A stretch of DNA of 64,000 nucleotides, taken from positions 1,178,001 to 1,242,000 of the forward strand of contig NZ_RQFK01000026.1 of assembly GCF_004770765.1 (NCBI RefSeq), read 5' to 3'. Within the stretch, counting starts at the first letter, position 1. The number at the start of each line of letters is the position of its first letter. This document shows, piece after piece, positions 1 to 9,089 of this stretch. The notes beneath the pieces are model-generated. The model made no database searches. It saw nothing but the letters and a program-made list of their open reading frames with translations, and was not told the origin of the DNA. The position numbers were made by a program, and so were the translations under genes. This DNA comes from Leptospira noumeaensis. GTDB lineage: Bacteria; Spirochaetota; Leptospiria; Leptospirales; Leptospiraceae.

Positions 1-993
1 TGGAGCAACTAAGTATTGTTTGGGGATGAATAGGTCTCCATCATATTGCATCATTCCTGCAAATTCAATTTTTGGAAAACGTTTACGATTGAAATTTGTT
101 AATGATTCCTCTGTAAACGCTCTGGAAATTTCAATGGCTCGGTCACCTCGAAAATTAAAGAACACAACGGAGTCTCCATCTTCTACTTTACCAACAGGTT
201 TTCCATTGGAATCTCCAATCACAAATCCTGGAAGGTATTGGTCGATGACTGATGGGTTTTCTTTTCGAAACGTTTCAATGGCTTCCTTCGCAGTAGCAAA
301 AACGCGGCCTTCTCCCTCAACATGATGATTCCAACCTCTTTCTACCATAGACCAATCAGCATCATATCGATCCATAGTGAGTTCCATTCTTCCCCCACCT
401 GATGCAATCAAAATGTCGATTCCTTTGTTTCTATAGGAATCTAAATATTCTTCAAAAGGGTTTAGATAGTCTAACGCAGATTTTTCGGGAACATCTCTTC
501 CATCTAACAAAATATGGAGACGTATTTTTTTGATATCTTCCTTAATTACATGATCGATGAGTGCTTTTAGATGGTCGATATGACTGTGAACATTTCCATC
601 AGAAAATAGACCAAGAAAATGAAAAGTGGACTTATTTGATTTACAATTGGAAACAGTTTTTTTCCAAATAGGTCCAGTAAACAAACTTCCATTTTCTATC
701 GATTGAGAAACCAATTTGGCACCTTGATCAAAAATTCTTCCAGATCCTAAAACATTATGACCTACTTCTGAGTTGCCCATATCTTCATCACTTGGCATTC
801 CCACCGCAGTTCCATGTGCTTTTAATAATACGGTAGGGTGAGATTTCCAAAGGCCTTTTAATACAGGCATATCTGCTTTCGCTACAGCATTACCATTTTC
901 GTATCCTTTATCTGTAAACCCAACTCCATCTAAGATGATGAGCAAAACTTGTTTGGCTAATGGGCCTTTGGATTGTTTTTTTAGAGTTAACAT
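1..993 (-). CDS. gpmI: 2,3-bisphosphoglycerate-independent phosphoglycerate mutase (3' end off window)
   Basis: Interconverts 3- and 2-phosphoglycerate in cytoplasmic glycolysis/gluconeogenesis; a metal-dependent member of the alkaline phosphatase superfamily. The reverse-strand translation begins [20 protein letters not shown] and continues into LDGVGF, then GNSEVGHN with the catalytic serine, a DGRDVP motif and a [14 protein letters not shown] block, all in the order expected of GpmI. About 331 of roughly 550 residues are inside the window; the C-terminal part lies beyond base 1. The ATG at 993 is chosen because an in-frame TAA lies two codons upstream and an AGGGG ribosome site is well spaced. 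It starts 36 bases after the propeller lipoprotein gene ends, on the same strand. Identification is secure. Confidence 0.95.
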   Translation of the reverse strand, partial: MLTLKKQSKGPLAKQVLLIILDGVGFTDKGYENGNAVAKADMPVLKGLWKSHPTVLLKAHGTAVGMPSDEDMGNSEVGHNVLGSGRIFDQGAKLVSQSIENGSLFTGPIWKKTVSNCKSNKSTFHFLGLFSDGNVHSHIDHLKALIDHVIKEDIKKIRLHILLDGRDVPEKSALDYLNPFEEYLDSYRNKGIDILIASGGGRMELTMDRYDADWSMVERGWNHHVEGEGRVFATAKEAIETFRKENPSVIDQYLPGFVIGDSNGKPVGKVEDGDSVVFFNFRGDRAIEISRAFTEESLTNFNRKRFPKIEFAGMMQYDGDLFIPKQYLVAP

Positions 994-1028
994 AGATTAG
1001 ATTCCCCTGTTTTTTTCCACTTTGAGAT

Positions 1029-2312
1029 TTATTGAAGATTTTGCAACTGGAAGATATCAAAAGGTGTTAGTTCTACGGAACTAGGAACTGGGTTTAAAAG
1101 AACATTTCCTAAATTCGAATCGTAAACATAAATTCCTGGTCGATTGAAATCTGTGGATCCAACGAGAAGTTTTCCTTCATTCGTAAGTAATAAACCAGAA
1201 AGACTAATTCCTATATTCCCAGGTATTTGTAATAAGGTTCCAATTCGTTCGCCAGTTCTTGGTCGAAAGGCCTGGACTGTTTTTGTAAATCCAGAATCTA
1301 GAACAGCTGCAAAACCTAATTCTTCATTTTTGATTTGAAAGGCGAGAATATCTCCACCGGCAGTTTCTTCGGCAAAAAGTCGATTTGGATGAAATTGGCG
1401 AGTGTTTAATCTAAAGGCTATGATTCCGGCATCAATTTGAGAAATAAAACCTACACGTCCTACGCACGACATCACCAAATGAGGTTCACCGAACAAATTA
1501 ATTTTTTGAATTTTGGAACTTGGATTTCTGTAAGGCAGAGTATAAACGGCTTTGATTGAATTTAGGTCCATATCAATTTCTACAAGATATGAATCTGAGT
1601 TAGGCGGCAAATATCCTGATACATCATTTCTATCCAATCTTTGTAACAATACAAATAAACTGGATCCTTCCTGAATCATATAAGATGATTCTACTGAACT
1701 ATCTGGAATTCCCGAGGTTGAAAAAGTTTCTCGAAGTGAAGTAAAGGAAACACCACCTATTTTTGTTCCATTTGTTCTTGAATAAATAGCCAATTCATCT
1801 GAATTATATAAACTAATAAAATATTTGTCGTTCCAAACAGAAATGTCTTGTGGATTTTTTCCTTGGCCAACACTAAACTCTTGTTCGGTGATAAATCCAA
1901 TCTGTGGATTTAATACTTGGATACTGTCACGATTCAATCGATTGACTATAAAAACTCTATCGTTTGTATATCTGCCCACTGCATCTGAATGTATGGGGAT
2001 GGATGTGGGAAATGTAGTAAACGAGTTTGGTTCAAATGTCTTAAACCTACCTCCACTAGCAAAGTCAGATGTAACAACACCCACGGAAGTGGGAGAAGCC
2101 GATAAAAAAAGAAATTGAAAGAAATTAGGTTTTTCAATTTCCAATTGTGCACAATGGAAAGAAAAGAAAAGGATGGGAAATACTCGCAATGCGTATATCC
2201 CGCGTAGGGCGTTGTATTTGAAATTCAGATACCTTGCAGCGAATACTCGTAGTGCGTATATCCTGCGTAGGGGGTTGTATTTATCATGAAAGCTATTGGT
2301 GGTATTGGACAT
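1029..2312 (-). CDS. predicted beta-propeller surface lipoprotein coupled to TonB receptor
   Basis: Unrecognised at family level. A hydrophobic stretch ends in FFSFHC near residue 54, a relaxed spirochaetal lipobox, so the mature protein should begin at that cysteine. The rest is a run of beta-rich blocks with patterns such as DRVFIVNRLNRDSIQVLN, ISVWNDKYFISLYNSDELAIY and KLLVGSTDFNRPGIYVYD, which resemble blades of a YncE-type propeller. Its ATG overlaps the receptor's TAA stop (TAATG), so translation is probably coupled. In Bacteroides, BtuG is a propeller lipoprotein that captures vitamin B12 for BtuB; the same arrangement here suggests, but does not show, a substrate-capturing partner. 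Residues 11-52 are a tandem 21-residue repeat encoded by a DNA repeat, giving an unusually long signal peptide; a later start is possible. Confidence 0.6.
   Translation of the reverse strand: MSNTTNSFHDKYNPLRRIYALRVFAARYLNFKYNALRGIYALRVFPILFFSFHCAQLEIEKPNFFQFLFLSASPTSVGVVTSDFASGGRFKTFEPNSFTTFPTSIPIHSDAVGRYTNDRVFIVNRLNRDSIQVLNPQIGFITEQEFSVGQGKNPQDISVWNDKYFISLYNSDELAIYSRTNGTKIGGVSFTSLRETFSTSGIPDSSVESSYMIQEGSSLFVLLQRLDRNDVSGYLPPNSDSYLVEIDMDLNSIKAVYTLPYRNPSSKIQKINLFGEPHLVMSCVGRVGFISQIDAGIIAFRLNTRQFHPNRLFAEETAGGDILAFQIKNEELGFAAVLDSGFTKTVQAFRPRTGERIGTLLQIPGNIGISLSGLLLTNEGKLLVGSTDFNRPGIYVYDSNLGNVLLNPVPSSVELTPFDIFQLQNLQ
2179..2282. repeat. Two direct copies of a 41-bp element inside a signal-peptide coding region
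   Basis: Copies at 2179-2219 and 2242-2282 match at 37 of 41 positions by eye, with starts 63 bases (21 codons) apart, so the frame is kept. Each contains ATACTCG and GCGTAT arms that are imperfectly complementary, followed by a conserved GCGTAGGG and GTTGTATTT. In the encoded protein they give YNPLRRIYALRVF and YNALRGIYALRVF. This looks like a short dispersed element that duplicated or inserted in tandem at the receptor/lipoprotein junction; whether it occurs elsewhere in the genome cannot be seen here. Confidence 0.8.
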
Positions 2313-4381
2313 TAGAATCGGTAGCTCCCTGTAAAATAATAACTGCGGCCAGGTAATGGATATCCGACCAAGTCCTCAACCCGTTTGTCTGTTAGATTAC
2401 GAACTTCAAATCCTAAAATCAATTCGTTTCCTGTTTCTAAGTTTTTGTAAGGTATATATTGTATGTAGAGGTTCCAAAATTGTCTGGCTGGTAAGTAACC
2501 CAGATATTCATTGGTTCTGTCTCTAAAATTGGCACCGATGTATTGGTATTCCAATCCAATTTCTCCATATTCTTTGAAGAATGCGAGGAGTGCACTGCCC
2601 TGGCTTTTAGATCGGAGCGGTAAATACTTCCCGTTGAGGGATGGAGATTCCGAATAGTTTTTTGCATCTTGGTAGGTATAATTAAAGTTAAATTTGATTC
2701 CTTTATTCCAAATGAAATTATGACTAGTTTCCAAACCTCGAATGAGAGCTTGGTCTACGTTTTCTGGCCTAAGTGTGAATTGCGAATTGGGTAAAAACAA
2801 TATCATATCATAAATTCTTTTTTGAAAAATGGAAATATCGGATTGAATTTTCCAATTGTTACTTGGTTTTGAATGGAGATAAAATCCAAAATCACCGTTT
2901 CGGCTTTGTTCTGGTTTTAATTTAGTGTTCCCAACGATACTTCCACGTTCACCAAATAATTCTAAGAAGGTGGGAATGCGAAAGTCTTTACTAATGTTTG
3001 CAAGTGTTCCAAATTCTAAATTTTCTTTTTTGATCCAAACAATTTTAATTCCAAAACTTGGATTGGTGAAAGCTTGTTTTACATAAAATACATCAGTGAG
3101 TGGGTCTAAAAGTTGGTTACGAACACTTGTTTCATCTTTTCCAAATCTGTCGGAAAACCGTTCAAATCGTACTTGTGGAACTAAAAAAAGTCGGTTGGAA
3201 AAAAGTCTGATTTCGTCTTGAAATGTAGCACTTAAAGTATCTCTACGTTTTTTCGGTTCTTTTCTTTCTGTTTCGTGATTGTATCTTTTTTCGTACCGAG
3301 TGAAAAATTCTTGCTCCGTTTGGAAAGAGGTTCGGAGCACTTGATTGTATTCTAATAAATATAATGTGGGTGTGAGTTGAAATCCATATTGGTTTGTTTT
3401 TGTATATGAGTTGGGAGTTCCATAACTAAATTCAGATTTAGGATCGAAAAAATCATCTTTAGAAAAGTTACCATAAGTTTTTGTTTCAAGAGTCAGGTTT
3501 TGAAAAAGAAATTCGTTTGTTTCCGTAGTGACTGCAGTTGAAAGTTTACTAAAAACTCGTTCTACCGCAACGGTTTGTCTATTGCCTGGACCGGGTAACC
3601 CTTGTTTTCTGTGTATGTAATCATTTAGAATGTTTATTTTTGTTTTTCCAAATTCAAGCGAGAGGTTTCCCGTGAATCCGGTTTTTCGAAATTGTGCATT
3701 CTTACGTGTGTCAATCGTATCATCGTAAGTATTAAATAAAACAGTTCCTTTGTTATTGAGATAACTAAAGTTTTGGTCAGAAGTTTCCTGGAGAGCCTGT
3801 ACAAAATAAGATCCACCTGAAAACTGATCCATATGGGTCACTGTGGCTTTGGCAGTTTTAAAACTTCCTCCCATCAAATTGATTCGTGTAATCGGTTTAT
3901 CTATTTTTGATTTTGAAATTAGATTGATAGAACCTCCGATTGCTGACCCAGAAAATCCTGCGGGAGTACCCGATTTATAAATTTCAATTTTATCTAAATT
4001 GTCGAAAGGTAAATCTGCTAAATTGATTTCACCTCCCATAGAATTATTAATAGGAACCCCATTCCAATAGATTTTAGTTTGGTTGGGATTGGTTCCGCGC
4101 AATGAGAGAGTGGAATAAGAACCGAGTCCACCGTATTGCCTCACCCGAACTCCTGCTTCTCGGTTTAATACATCGGGCAAACTCGTATATCGAGTGTTTG
4201 TTGATGTTAAATCTATTTCTTTCTGAAATCCAGTTGGGTTTTTGGCAAAATTGGAATTTTTTGATTGGTTTTCTACATTGGCTCTAATCTCAACTTCTTT
4301 TGTTTCTTTGTTTTGAGCAAGTAACGTAAGGGATGAGAAACATAAAAAAAGTAAAATTGATAATCGGAAATAGGAAACCAT
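2312..4381 (-). CDS. TonB-dependent outer-membrane receptor (BtuB/FepA type)
   Basis: Outer-membrane 22-strand barrel expected to import a scarce ligand using TonB energy. The start at 4381 gives MVSYFRLSILLFLCFSSL and a signal peptide ending near LLAQ. A TonB-box-like stretch (KEVEIRANVE) is followed by a plug domain: SLPDVLNREAGVRVRQYGG, STLSLRGTNPNQTKIYWNG, then DNLDKIEIYKSG and GSAIGGSINLIS. The remaining ~530 residues alternate beta strands with many aromatics, include the EFGTLANISKDFRIPTFLEL region typical of these barrels, and end in PGRSYYFTGSYRF with terminal Phe. Length 689 aa is normal. An upstream in-frame start at 4465 would overlap the divergent kinase gene and is less likely. 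The plug resembles BtuB-type receptors, but the ligand is not decided by sequence; no riboswitch is evident in the 82-bp divergent gap. Confidence 0.9.
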   Translation of the reverse strand: MVSYFRLSILLFLCFSSLTLLAQNKETKEVEIRANVENQSKNSNFAKNPTGFQKEIDLTSTNTRYTSLPDVLNREAGVRVRQYGGLGSYSTLSLRGTNPNQTKIYWNGVPINNSMGGEINLADLPFDNLDKIEIYKSGTPAGFSGSAIGGSINLISKSKIDKPITRINLMGGSFKTAKATVTHMDQFSGGSYFVQALQETSDQNFSYLNNKGTVLFNTYDDTIDTRKNAQFRKTGFTGNLSLEFGKTKINILNDYIHRKQGLPGPGNRQTVAVERVFSKLSTAVTTETNEFLFQNLTLETKTYGNFSKDDFFDPKSEFSYGTPNSYTKTNQYGFQLTPTLYLLEYNQVLRTSFQTEQEFFTRYEKRYNHETERKEPKKRRDTLSATFQDEIRLFSNRLFLVPQVRFERFSDRFGKDETSVRNQLLDPLTDVFYVKQAFTNPSFGIKIVWIKKENLEFGTLANISKDFRIPTFLELFGERGSIVGNTKLKPEQSRNGDFGFYLHSKPSNNWKIQSDISIFQKRIYDMILFLPNSQFTLRPENVDQALIRGLETSHNFIWNKGIKFNFNYTYQDAKNYSESPSLNGKYLPLRSKSQGSALLAFFKEYGEIGLEYQYIGANFRDRTNEYLGYLPARQFWNLYIQYIPYKNLETGNELILGFEVRNLTDKRVEDLVGYPLPGRSYYFTGSYRF

Positions 4382-4463
4382 GGAGCCGTATTTTCTCGGT
4401 ACTTGCCAACCTGGAACAGGAAAATTGAGTGTCAATTCCCTAAAGGAAAAAAGCATTGTCCCC

Positions 4464-5465
4464 ATGAAGCATTACGACGTATTCGGCGTGGGAAACGCCC
4501 TGGTAGATATCATTGCCTTTATTGATCCCGATTTTTTACAAAAACAAAATATCACGAAAGGTGTGATGACCCTTGTGGATGAATCAAGACAAGGTCAAAT
4601 TCTTGCAGACCTTCATGATGAAAAAAAAGAACTTCGCTCTGGTGGCAGTGCTGCCAACACCATGATTGCCATTGCAAATTCAGGTGGAACATGTTGTTAT
4701 ACGGGTAAAGTTACCCATGATACTTACGGCGAATTTTATAAAAAAGATATGGAAGATGCAGGTGTACTTTTTGAAACCACTCCTGATAAAAACGGACATA
4801 CAGGAACTTGTGTGGTTTTAACTACACCAGATGCTGAAAGAACGATGTTAACCAATCTTGCCATTTCTACTTCACTTGGTCCGGATGATATCGATGTAGA
4901 AAATCTTAAAAAAAGCAAATTTGTTTATGTCGAAGGTTATTTATGGGATGGAGATTCTACAAAAAAAGCTAGTGAACTTTCTATGAAAGTTGCAAAGGAA
5001 AACAATGTAAAAGTTTCTTTTACATATAGTGATCCATTTTGTGTGAATCGTTCCAGAGATGAATTCATCCATCTAACAAAAGAATACGTTGATGTTGTTT
5101 TTTGTAATTCTGAAGAAGGATTGGCTCTTAGTGGAGCAAAAACTGCGGAAGATGCTGTTGAGTTTATATCCAAACTTTGTCCTTTAGTATTTATGACTGC
5201 TGGTAAAGAAGGTGCTTACGTTGCTGAAAATGGAAAGATCACACTCGTCCCCGGTTTTCCTGTAAAACCAATTGATACAACGGGAGCAGGTGATGCTTTC
5301 GCTGCGGGAGTATTGTATGGACTGACGCAAGGATACTCGGCACAAAAGTCTGCCCGTTGGGGAAATTACGTTGCTTCTCGTATTGTTTGTGAAGTGGGCC
5401 CACGTTTGTCAGTGCGCCTTATGGGAAGACAAGACGAAATTTTGACTGGGTTTAAAGACGTTTAA
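4464..5465 (+). CDS. PfkB-family carbohydrate/adenosine kinase
   Basis: Cytoplasmic kinase that phosphorylates a sugar or nucleoside hydroxyl with ATP. The protein starts MKHYDVFGVGNALVDIIAFI, the usual PfkB N-terminus. The first signature GGSAANTMIAIANSGG and the second signature DTTGAGDAFAAGVLYGL, with the catalytic aspartate in GAGD, are both intact; length 333 aa fits. Sequence style is closest to adenosine-kinase/ribokinase-like members, with the substrate unresolved. The ATG at 4464 is preferred over an in-frame upstream ATG at 4380 because it begins exactly at the conserved domain. It is divergently transcribed from the TonB receptor and convergent with the response regulator. Confidence 0.9.
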   Translation: MKHYDVFGVGNALVDIIAFIDPDFLQKQNITKGVMTLVDESRQGQILADLHDEKKELRSGGSAANTMIAIANSGGTCCYTGKVTHDTYGEFYKKDMEDAGVLFETTPDKNGHTGTCVVLTTPDAERTMLTNLAISTSLGPDDIDVENLKKSKFVYVEGYLWDGDSTKKASELSMKVAKENNVKVSFTYSDPFCVNRSRDEFIHLTKEYVDVVFCNSEEGLALSGAKTAEDAVEFISKLCPLVFMTAGKEGAYVAENGKITLVPGFPVKPIDTTGAGDAFAAGVLYGLTQGYSAQKSARWGNYVASRIVCEVGPRLSVRLMGRQDEILTGFKDV

Positions 5466-5489
5466 TTTTAATAGATAAGAATAAAGGTC

Positions 5490-5885
5490 TTAAATTTTTT
5501 TCGAATCTTCCCAAAGGGTTTGAATTTTATCAGCAATTTCAAGAGGGGCAAAGGGTTTTTCGATCACACCAATGCCTCCTCTTTTTTGGTATTCCAAAAT
5601 TTCATTTTTTAAAACCCTAGATGTTATAAAAGCTACAGGAATCTCTTTAGTTTCTGGAAAAATTTTTAATTCTTCGATAAGTTCCATTCCATTCATACCA
5701 GGCATTAGAACATCTAACAAGATTAAGTCGGGCTGTAGGATGATGGCTTTTTGTAGACCTTCTGGTCCAGTTTTTGCAAAACTTATCTGGTAATTCGAGT
5801 TAAACTCTAAAGCAATACGAAGAATTTCAACGATATCTTCTTCATCCTCAACAATTAATACATGTTTTAAGGTTGATTCTGTCAT
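5490..5885 (-). CDS. single-domain response regulator (CheY-like)
   Basis: A 131-residue receiver domain without an output domain, so it probably acts by protein-protein contact or as a phosphorelay intermediate. The acidic cluster is VEDEED (Asp14), the phospho-acceptor is Asp58 in LLDVLMPG, Thr88 lies in AFITSR and the conserved lysine is Lys110 in IEKPF. Its ATG overlaps the stop of the upstream histidine kinase by 4 bases, making the kinase its likely phosphodonor. No terminator is obvious in the 24 bases separating it from the convergent kinase gene. Confidence 0.93.
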   Translation of the reverse strand: MTESTLKHVLIVEDEEDIVEILRIALEFNSNYQISFAKTGPEGLQKAIILQPDLILLDVLMPGMNGMELIEELKIFPETKEIPVAFITSRVLKNEILEYQKRGGIGVIEKPFAPLEIADKIQTLWEDSKKI

Positions 5886-7396
5886 TGATTGTATCCAGAA
5901 GGAATGAATCCAGGTTTTATGATTGGAAATTCGATAGTAAAAACAGTTCCTTTGTCATCAGAAGTGAAAAATATTTTTCCTTTCATTGCTTCGACAAATC
6001 CTTTGGTGATAGAAAGTCCAAGTCCTGAACCACCAACTAATTTATCTTTCGGTGGCGCTCCTTGTGCAAATCTATGAAACAATCTTGGAGCAAAATTCGG
6101 ATCAATTCCTGGGCCATTGTCTTTGATTAATATTTGTGCATGAGTGTCTGAAGGAACTACCGTAATGTACACTTCCGAAAACTTGGGAGTGTACTTCACT
6201 GCATTGGAAATTAGATTTGTAATACAATGATTTAACCTATCTTCATCTACAAAAACAGATGTGGATGGAAAGTTTTGATCATAGTTTAATAAAACATGGT
6301 ATTGTTCGGCAAAGGTTCTCATTCCATCGACAGAACTTTGAAGGATTTCTTCTAAACGATAGGTTCTGAATTTGAAATTAATATTTCCTGAATCTAAAGC
6401 TTCTATATCCAATAAGTCTGTTACAAAACGCACTAATCTTTGTGTATTTTTCCTACAGATATTGAGAAGAGATTTGGTTTGGTTGGAGAGTTCCCCGGCA
6501 ACACCAGCAAGTAATAAATCGATGGATCCTTTAATGGATGTTAAAGGAGTGCGTAATTCATGGCTTACTAAACTGATAAATTCGTTTTTTAAGGCTTCTG
6601 CTTTTTTTCGTTCAGTGATGTTCCTGACGATGGTGAGAACATCATCTTCGCCAGTTTTTGTAAATCGGGCCTCAAAATATTTTTTTCCATCGTAGTCTTC
6701 AATGGAATATTCATAAGTTTTGGTTCCACCAGTTTCTAAAACTTGTTCTAAGATGGATTCAATTTCGATGAGTTTTTTGGTTGGAAATAGATTTTCAATT
6801 CTTGTGATCCTAACTTCTTTACCTTCGTGAAGCGAATCCCAACCTTTAAAATCGGGAAATTCTTTGTGATCAATTACAGATCCATCTTTACGGATTCCAT
6901 ACAGTTTATCAGGAAGAGAATTTAAGATGGCTTTGTTTTTATTGAGGACTTGGCTGTAATCATCCTTAGCATTTTTTTCAGAAGTAATTTCTGTCGCAAT
7001 GAGGATGGTAAAATTTTCCTGTGGAAAAACTTGAGTCGCAAACCATCCTTTCGATTGCAAAAAGAACTCATCTGACCGAAATGGTTCTCTATTTTTAATC
7101 GCATTTGATAATTGTTTGCCAAAATCGGTTTCGTCCAGGTTCGGAAACAGATCCCAGATGTTTTGCCCTAACATCTGACTGGCGGATTTTTCCACCATAC
7201 GTTCTGCCGAAGTGTTCACGTAGGTATAATTTAGGTTCTTATCTAAGACAAATACGGCATTTGCACGAGTTTCCAGGATTTTGTCGAAGTATTGGGGGAC
7301 AAATTTGTGCCAATTCTGTTGCAGAAGTTGCTTTGCATCAAAAAAGCTATCTTCATCCTTGAAAAAGCCTTTGATTTTTTCCAGAAATTCATTCAT
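5882..7396 (-). CDS. cytosolic PAS-domain sensor histidine kinase
   Basis: Signal-sensing kinase that autophosphorylates on a histidine and should pass phosphate to the overlapping response regulator. No transmembrane segments are seen, so it senses in the cytoplasm. Order: a short N-terminal helix region, PAS domain about 40-140 (ANAVFVLDKNLNYTYVN), second PAS about 150-262 ending ITERKKAEALKNEF, HisKA with H-box FISLVSHELRTPLTSIKG (His279), and an HATPase_c domain with N box (NHCITNLISNAVKYTP), G1 (IKDNGPGI) and G2 (GGSGLGLSITKGFVEAM). It is divergent from the ABC transporter operon across 32 bases, so promoters must overlap or lie inside genes. The signal is not predictable. Confidence 0.93.
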   Translation of the reverse strand: MNEFLEKIKGFFKDEDSFFDAKQLLQQNWHKFVPQYFDKILETRANAVFVLDKNLNYTYVNTSAERMVEKSASQMLGQNIWDLFPNLDETDFGKQLSNAIKNREPFRSDEFFLQSKGWFATQVFPQENFTILIATEITSEKNAKDDYSQVLNKNKAILNSLPDKLYGIRKDGSVIDHKEFPDFKGWDSLHEGKEVRITRIENLFPTKKLIEIESILEQVLETGGTKTYEYSIEDYDGKKYFEARFTKTGEDDVLTIVRNITERKKAEALKNEFISLVSHELRTPLTSIKGSIDLLLAGVAGELSNQTKSLLNICRKNTQRLVRFVTDLLDIEALDSGNINFKFRTYRLEEILQSSVDGMRTFAEQYHVLLNYDQNFPSTSVFVDEDRLNHCITNLISNAVKYTPKFSEVYITVVPSDTHAQILIKDNGPGIDPNFAPRLFHRFAQGAPPKDKLVGGSGLGLSITKGFVEAMKGKIFFTSDDKGTVFTIEFPIIKPGFIPSGYNQ

Positions 7397-7428
7397 AGGT
7401 GCAGGTATAAGAAAACTAAACCAGAGTT

Positions 7429-8358
7429 ATGATTCAAGTCAGCAATTTATCAAAATTTTACGGTGAAAAACGAGCCATCTCAGGGCTTAATTTCAAATTA
7501 GAAAAAGGCGAAATTGTGGGTCTCTTGGGCCTCAATGGCGCCGGAAAAACCACTACCATCCGAATCCTGACAGGGTATTTGATCCCTAGTGCGGGCGATG
7601 CTTCCATAGATGGAAAGTCTATCTTTGACTTTCCTTTGGAAGCAAAACAGAAAATCGGATATCTACCTGAAACTCCTCCTCTCTACGAAGATATGACCAT
7701 TACAGAGTATCTTCAATTTGTAGGTCGGATCAAAAAAATTGAGGAATCAAAACTTGAATCGGAAATTGAAAAAGTTTTGTCTAAAACCAACATTACGGCA
7801 GTTAAAGATAAGTTGATTGGAACTTTGTCTTTAGGATTTCGCAAACGTGTTGGAATTGCACAAGCAATACTTGGTGATCCTGAGATTGTGATTATGGACG
7901 AACCAATTTCGGGACTAGATCCAAAACAAATTGTCGAAATTCGAAATTTAATTCGAAGTCTCGCAGGTGATCATACAGTTCTGATTTCTAGTCATATCCT
8001 TACTGAAATTTATAAAACTTGTGATAAGTTTTTATTTCTACACAAAGGAAGTTTGAAACAAGAACTTTCACTCGGTAGATTGGAAGAAGAAATGAACCGA
8101 CTTGCTGGATGGGAAGTTGGTCTTTCTGGTAAGAGTGCCGATGAACTGCTTAATTTTATGAAATCAGCGATTGGTGATGGTGATAGTTTGTCTGAGCTAG
8201 GAACCAATAAAGAAGAAATTCAATTTTTAGTGCGAACAACAAATCCAAAACGATTCAAAGAATCTTTGTTCTCTAAGGCTTTAGCTAGTGGAATTCAAAT
8301 TGAATCTTTGAAAAAACAAGAAGTGTCTTTAGAACAAATTTTTATGGAGAAAATATGA
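7429..8358 (+). CDS. ABC transporter ATP-binding protein, GldA/NatA type
   Basis: ATPase subunit of a membrane exporter. Walker A is [10 protein letters not shown], the signature is [15 protein letters not shown], Walker B is [13 protein letters not shown], and the switch histidine follows in SSHIL. The ~100-residue C-terminal extension after the nucleotide domain is typical of GldA/CcmA/NatA-like ATPases of 300-310 aa. Gene order with the following permease, GldG-like and DUF4340-like genes matches the conserved Gld-type ABC cluster found in many non-gliding bacteria. Overlaps the permease gene by 4 bases. The substrate is unknown. Confidence 0.9.
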   Translation: MIQVSNLSKFYGEKRAISGLNFKLEKGEIVGLLGLNGAGKTTTIRILTGYLIPSAGDASIDGKSIFDFPLEAKQKIGYLPETPPLYEDMTITEYLQFVGRIKKIEESKLESEIEKVLSKTNITAVKDKLIGTLSLGFRKRVGIAQAILGDPEIVIMDEPISGLDPKQIVEIRNLIRSLAGDHTVLISSHILTEIYKTCDKFLFLHKGSLKQELSLGRLEEEMNRLAGWEVGLSGKSADELLNFMKSAIGDGDSLSELGTNKEEIQFLVRTTNPKRFKESLFSKALASGIQIESLKKQEVSLEQIFMEKI

Positions 8359-9086
8359 ACTGGCAAACGGCTGTTTGGATCTATAAAAAAGAATTACGAT
8401 TATTTTTTGGAACATATATGGGGCCATTGGTTCTCGGCGGAACTGCATTTTTAAATGCACTTTTTGTGATGATTCTAAACTTTAATGGAACTGCAAATTA
8501 TGAAATTGCAACTTACATCACTTTCATTTCCTTTATGACAACCATTCTCATCGCCATGGTCATCATATCTATGGGATCGATTGTTGAAGAACGAAACAAA
8601 GGAACTTTGGAATTACTTTTTACTTCCCCTGTTACCGATTTGGAAATTGTTTTTGGTAAATTTCTTTTTGGTGTCACGGTTTGTGGAATCATTACCGTTT
8701 TTATCAATGGACTTTTTCCATTGTTGTTATATTCATTTTGGAAAGCTCCGTTTTATATGGTAGCATCCGGTAGTGTCGGAGTATTTTTGTTAGGTGTCTT
8801 TACTTTTACGATCGGAATGTTTGGATCAAGCCTCGGCAAAAACCAAATGATTTCACTTTTAATTTCGGTTTTGATTATTTTGACACTTTGGGTTGTGGGA
8901 TATTTTTCACATCTTTTCCAAGCAACAACTAGAAAGGTTCTCTTTCACTTACATATTTTTTCCCACTTTGCTGCTTTTGCGAAAGGTGTAGTTCCTTTGA
9001 CGGGGATAGTGTTTTTCTTAAGCGGAACATTTTTGTTTTTATATCTTACCGTAAAGGTTCTGGAATCCAGGAGATGGAGGGGGTAG
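8355..9086 (+). CDS. ABC transporter permease, GldF-like
   Basis: Integral inner-membrane subunit of about 243 aa with roughly six hydrophobic segments. It starts [20 protein letters not shown], the usual N-terminus of ABC-2 permeases that sit on the ATPase, and carries the [24 protein letters not shown] block between the second and third membrane spans that marks the ABC-2/GldF family. The ATG lies within the ATPase stop (ATGA overlap), so translation is coupled and the two should form one complex with the downstream GldG-like protein. Confidence 0.88.
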   Translation: MNWQTAVWIYKKELRLFFGTYMGPLVLGGTAFLNALFVMILNFNGTANYEIATYITFISFMTTILIAMVIISMGSIVEERNKGTLELLFTSPVTDLEIVFGKFLFGVTVCGIITVFINGLFPLLLYSFWKAPFYMVASGSVGVFLLGVFTFTIGMFGSSLGKNQMISLLISVLIILTLWVVGYFSHLFQATTRKVLFHLHIFSHFAAFAKGVVPLTGIVFFLSGTFLFLYLTVKVLESRRWRG

Positions 9087-9089
9087 ATC

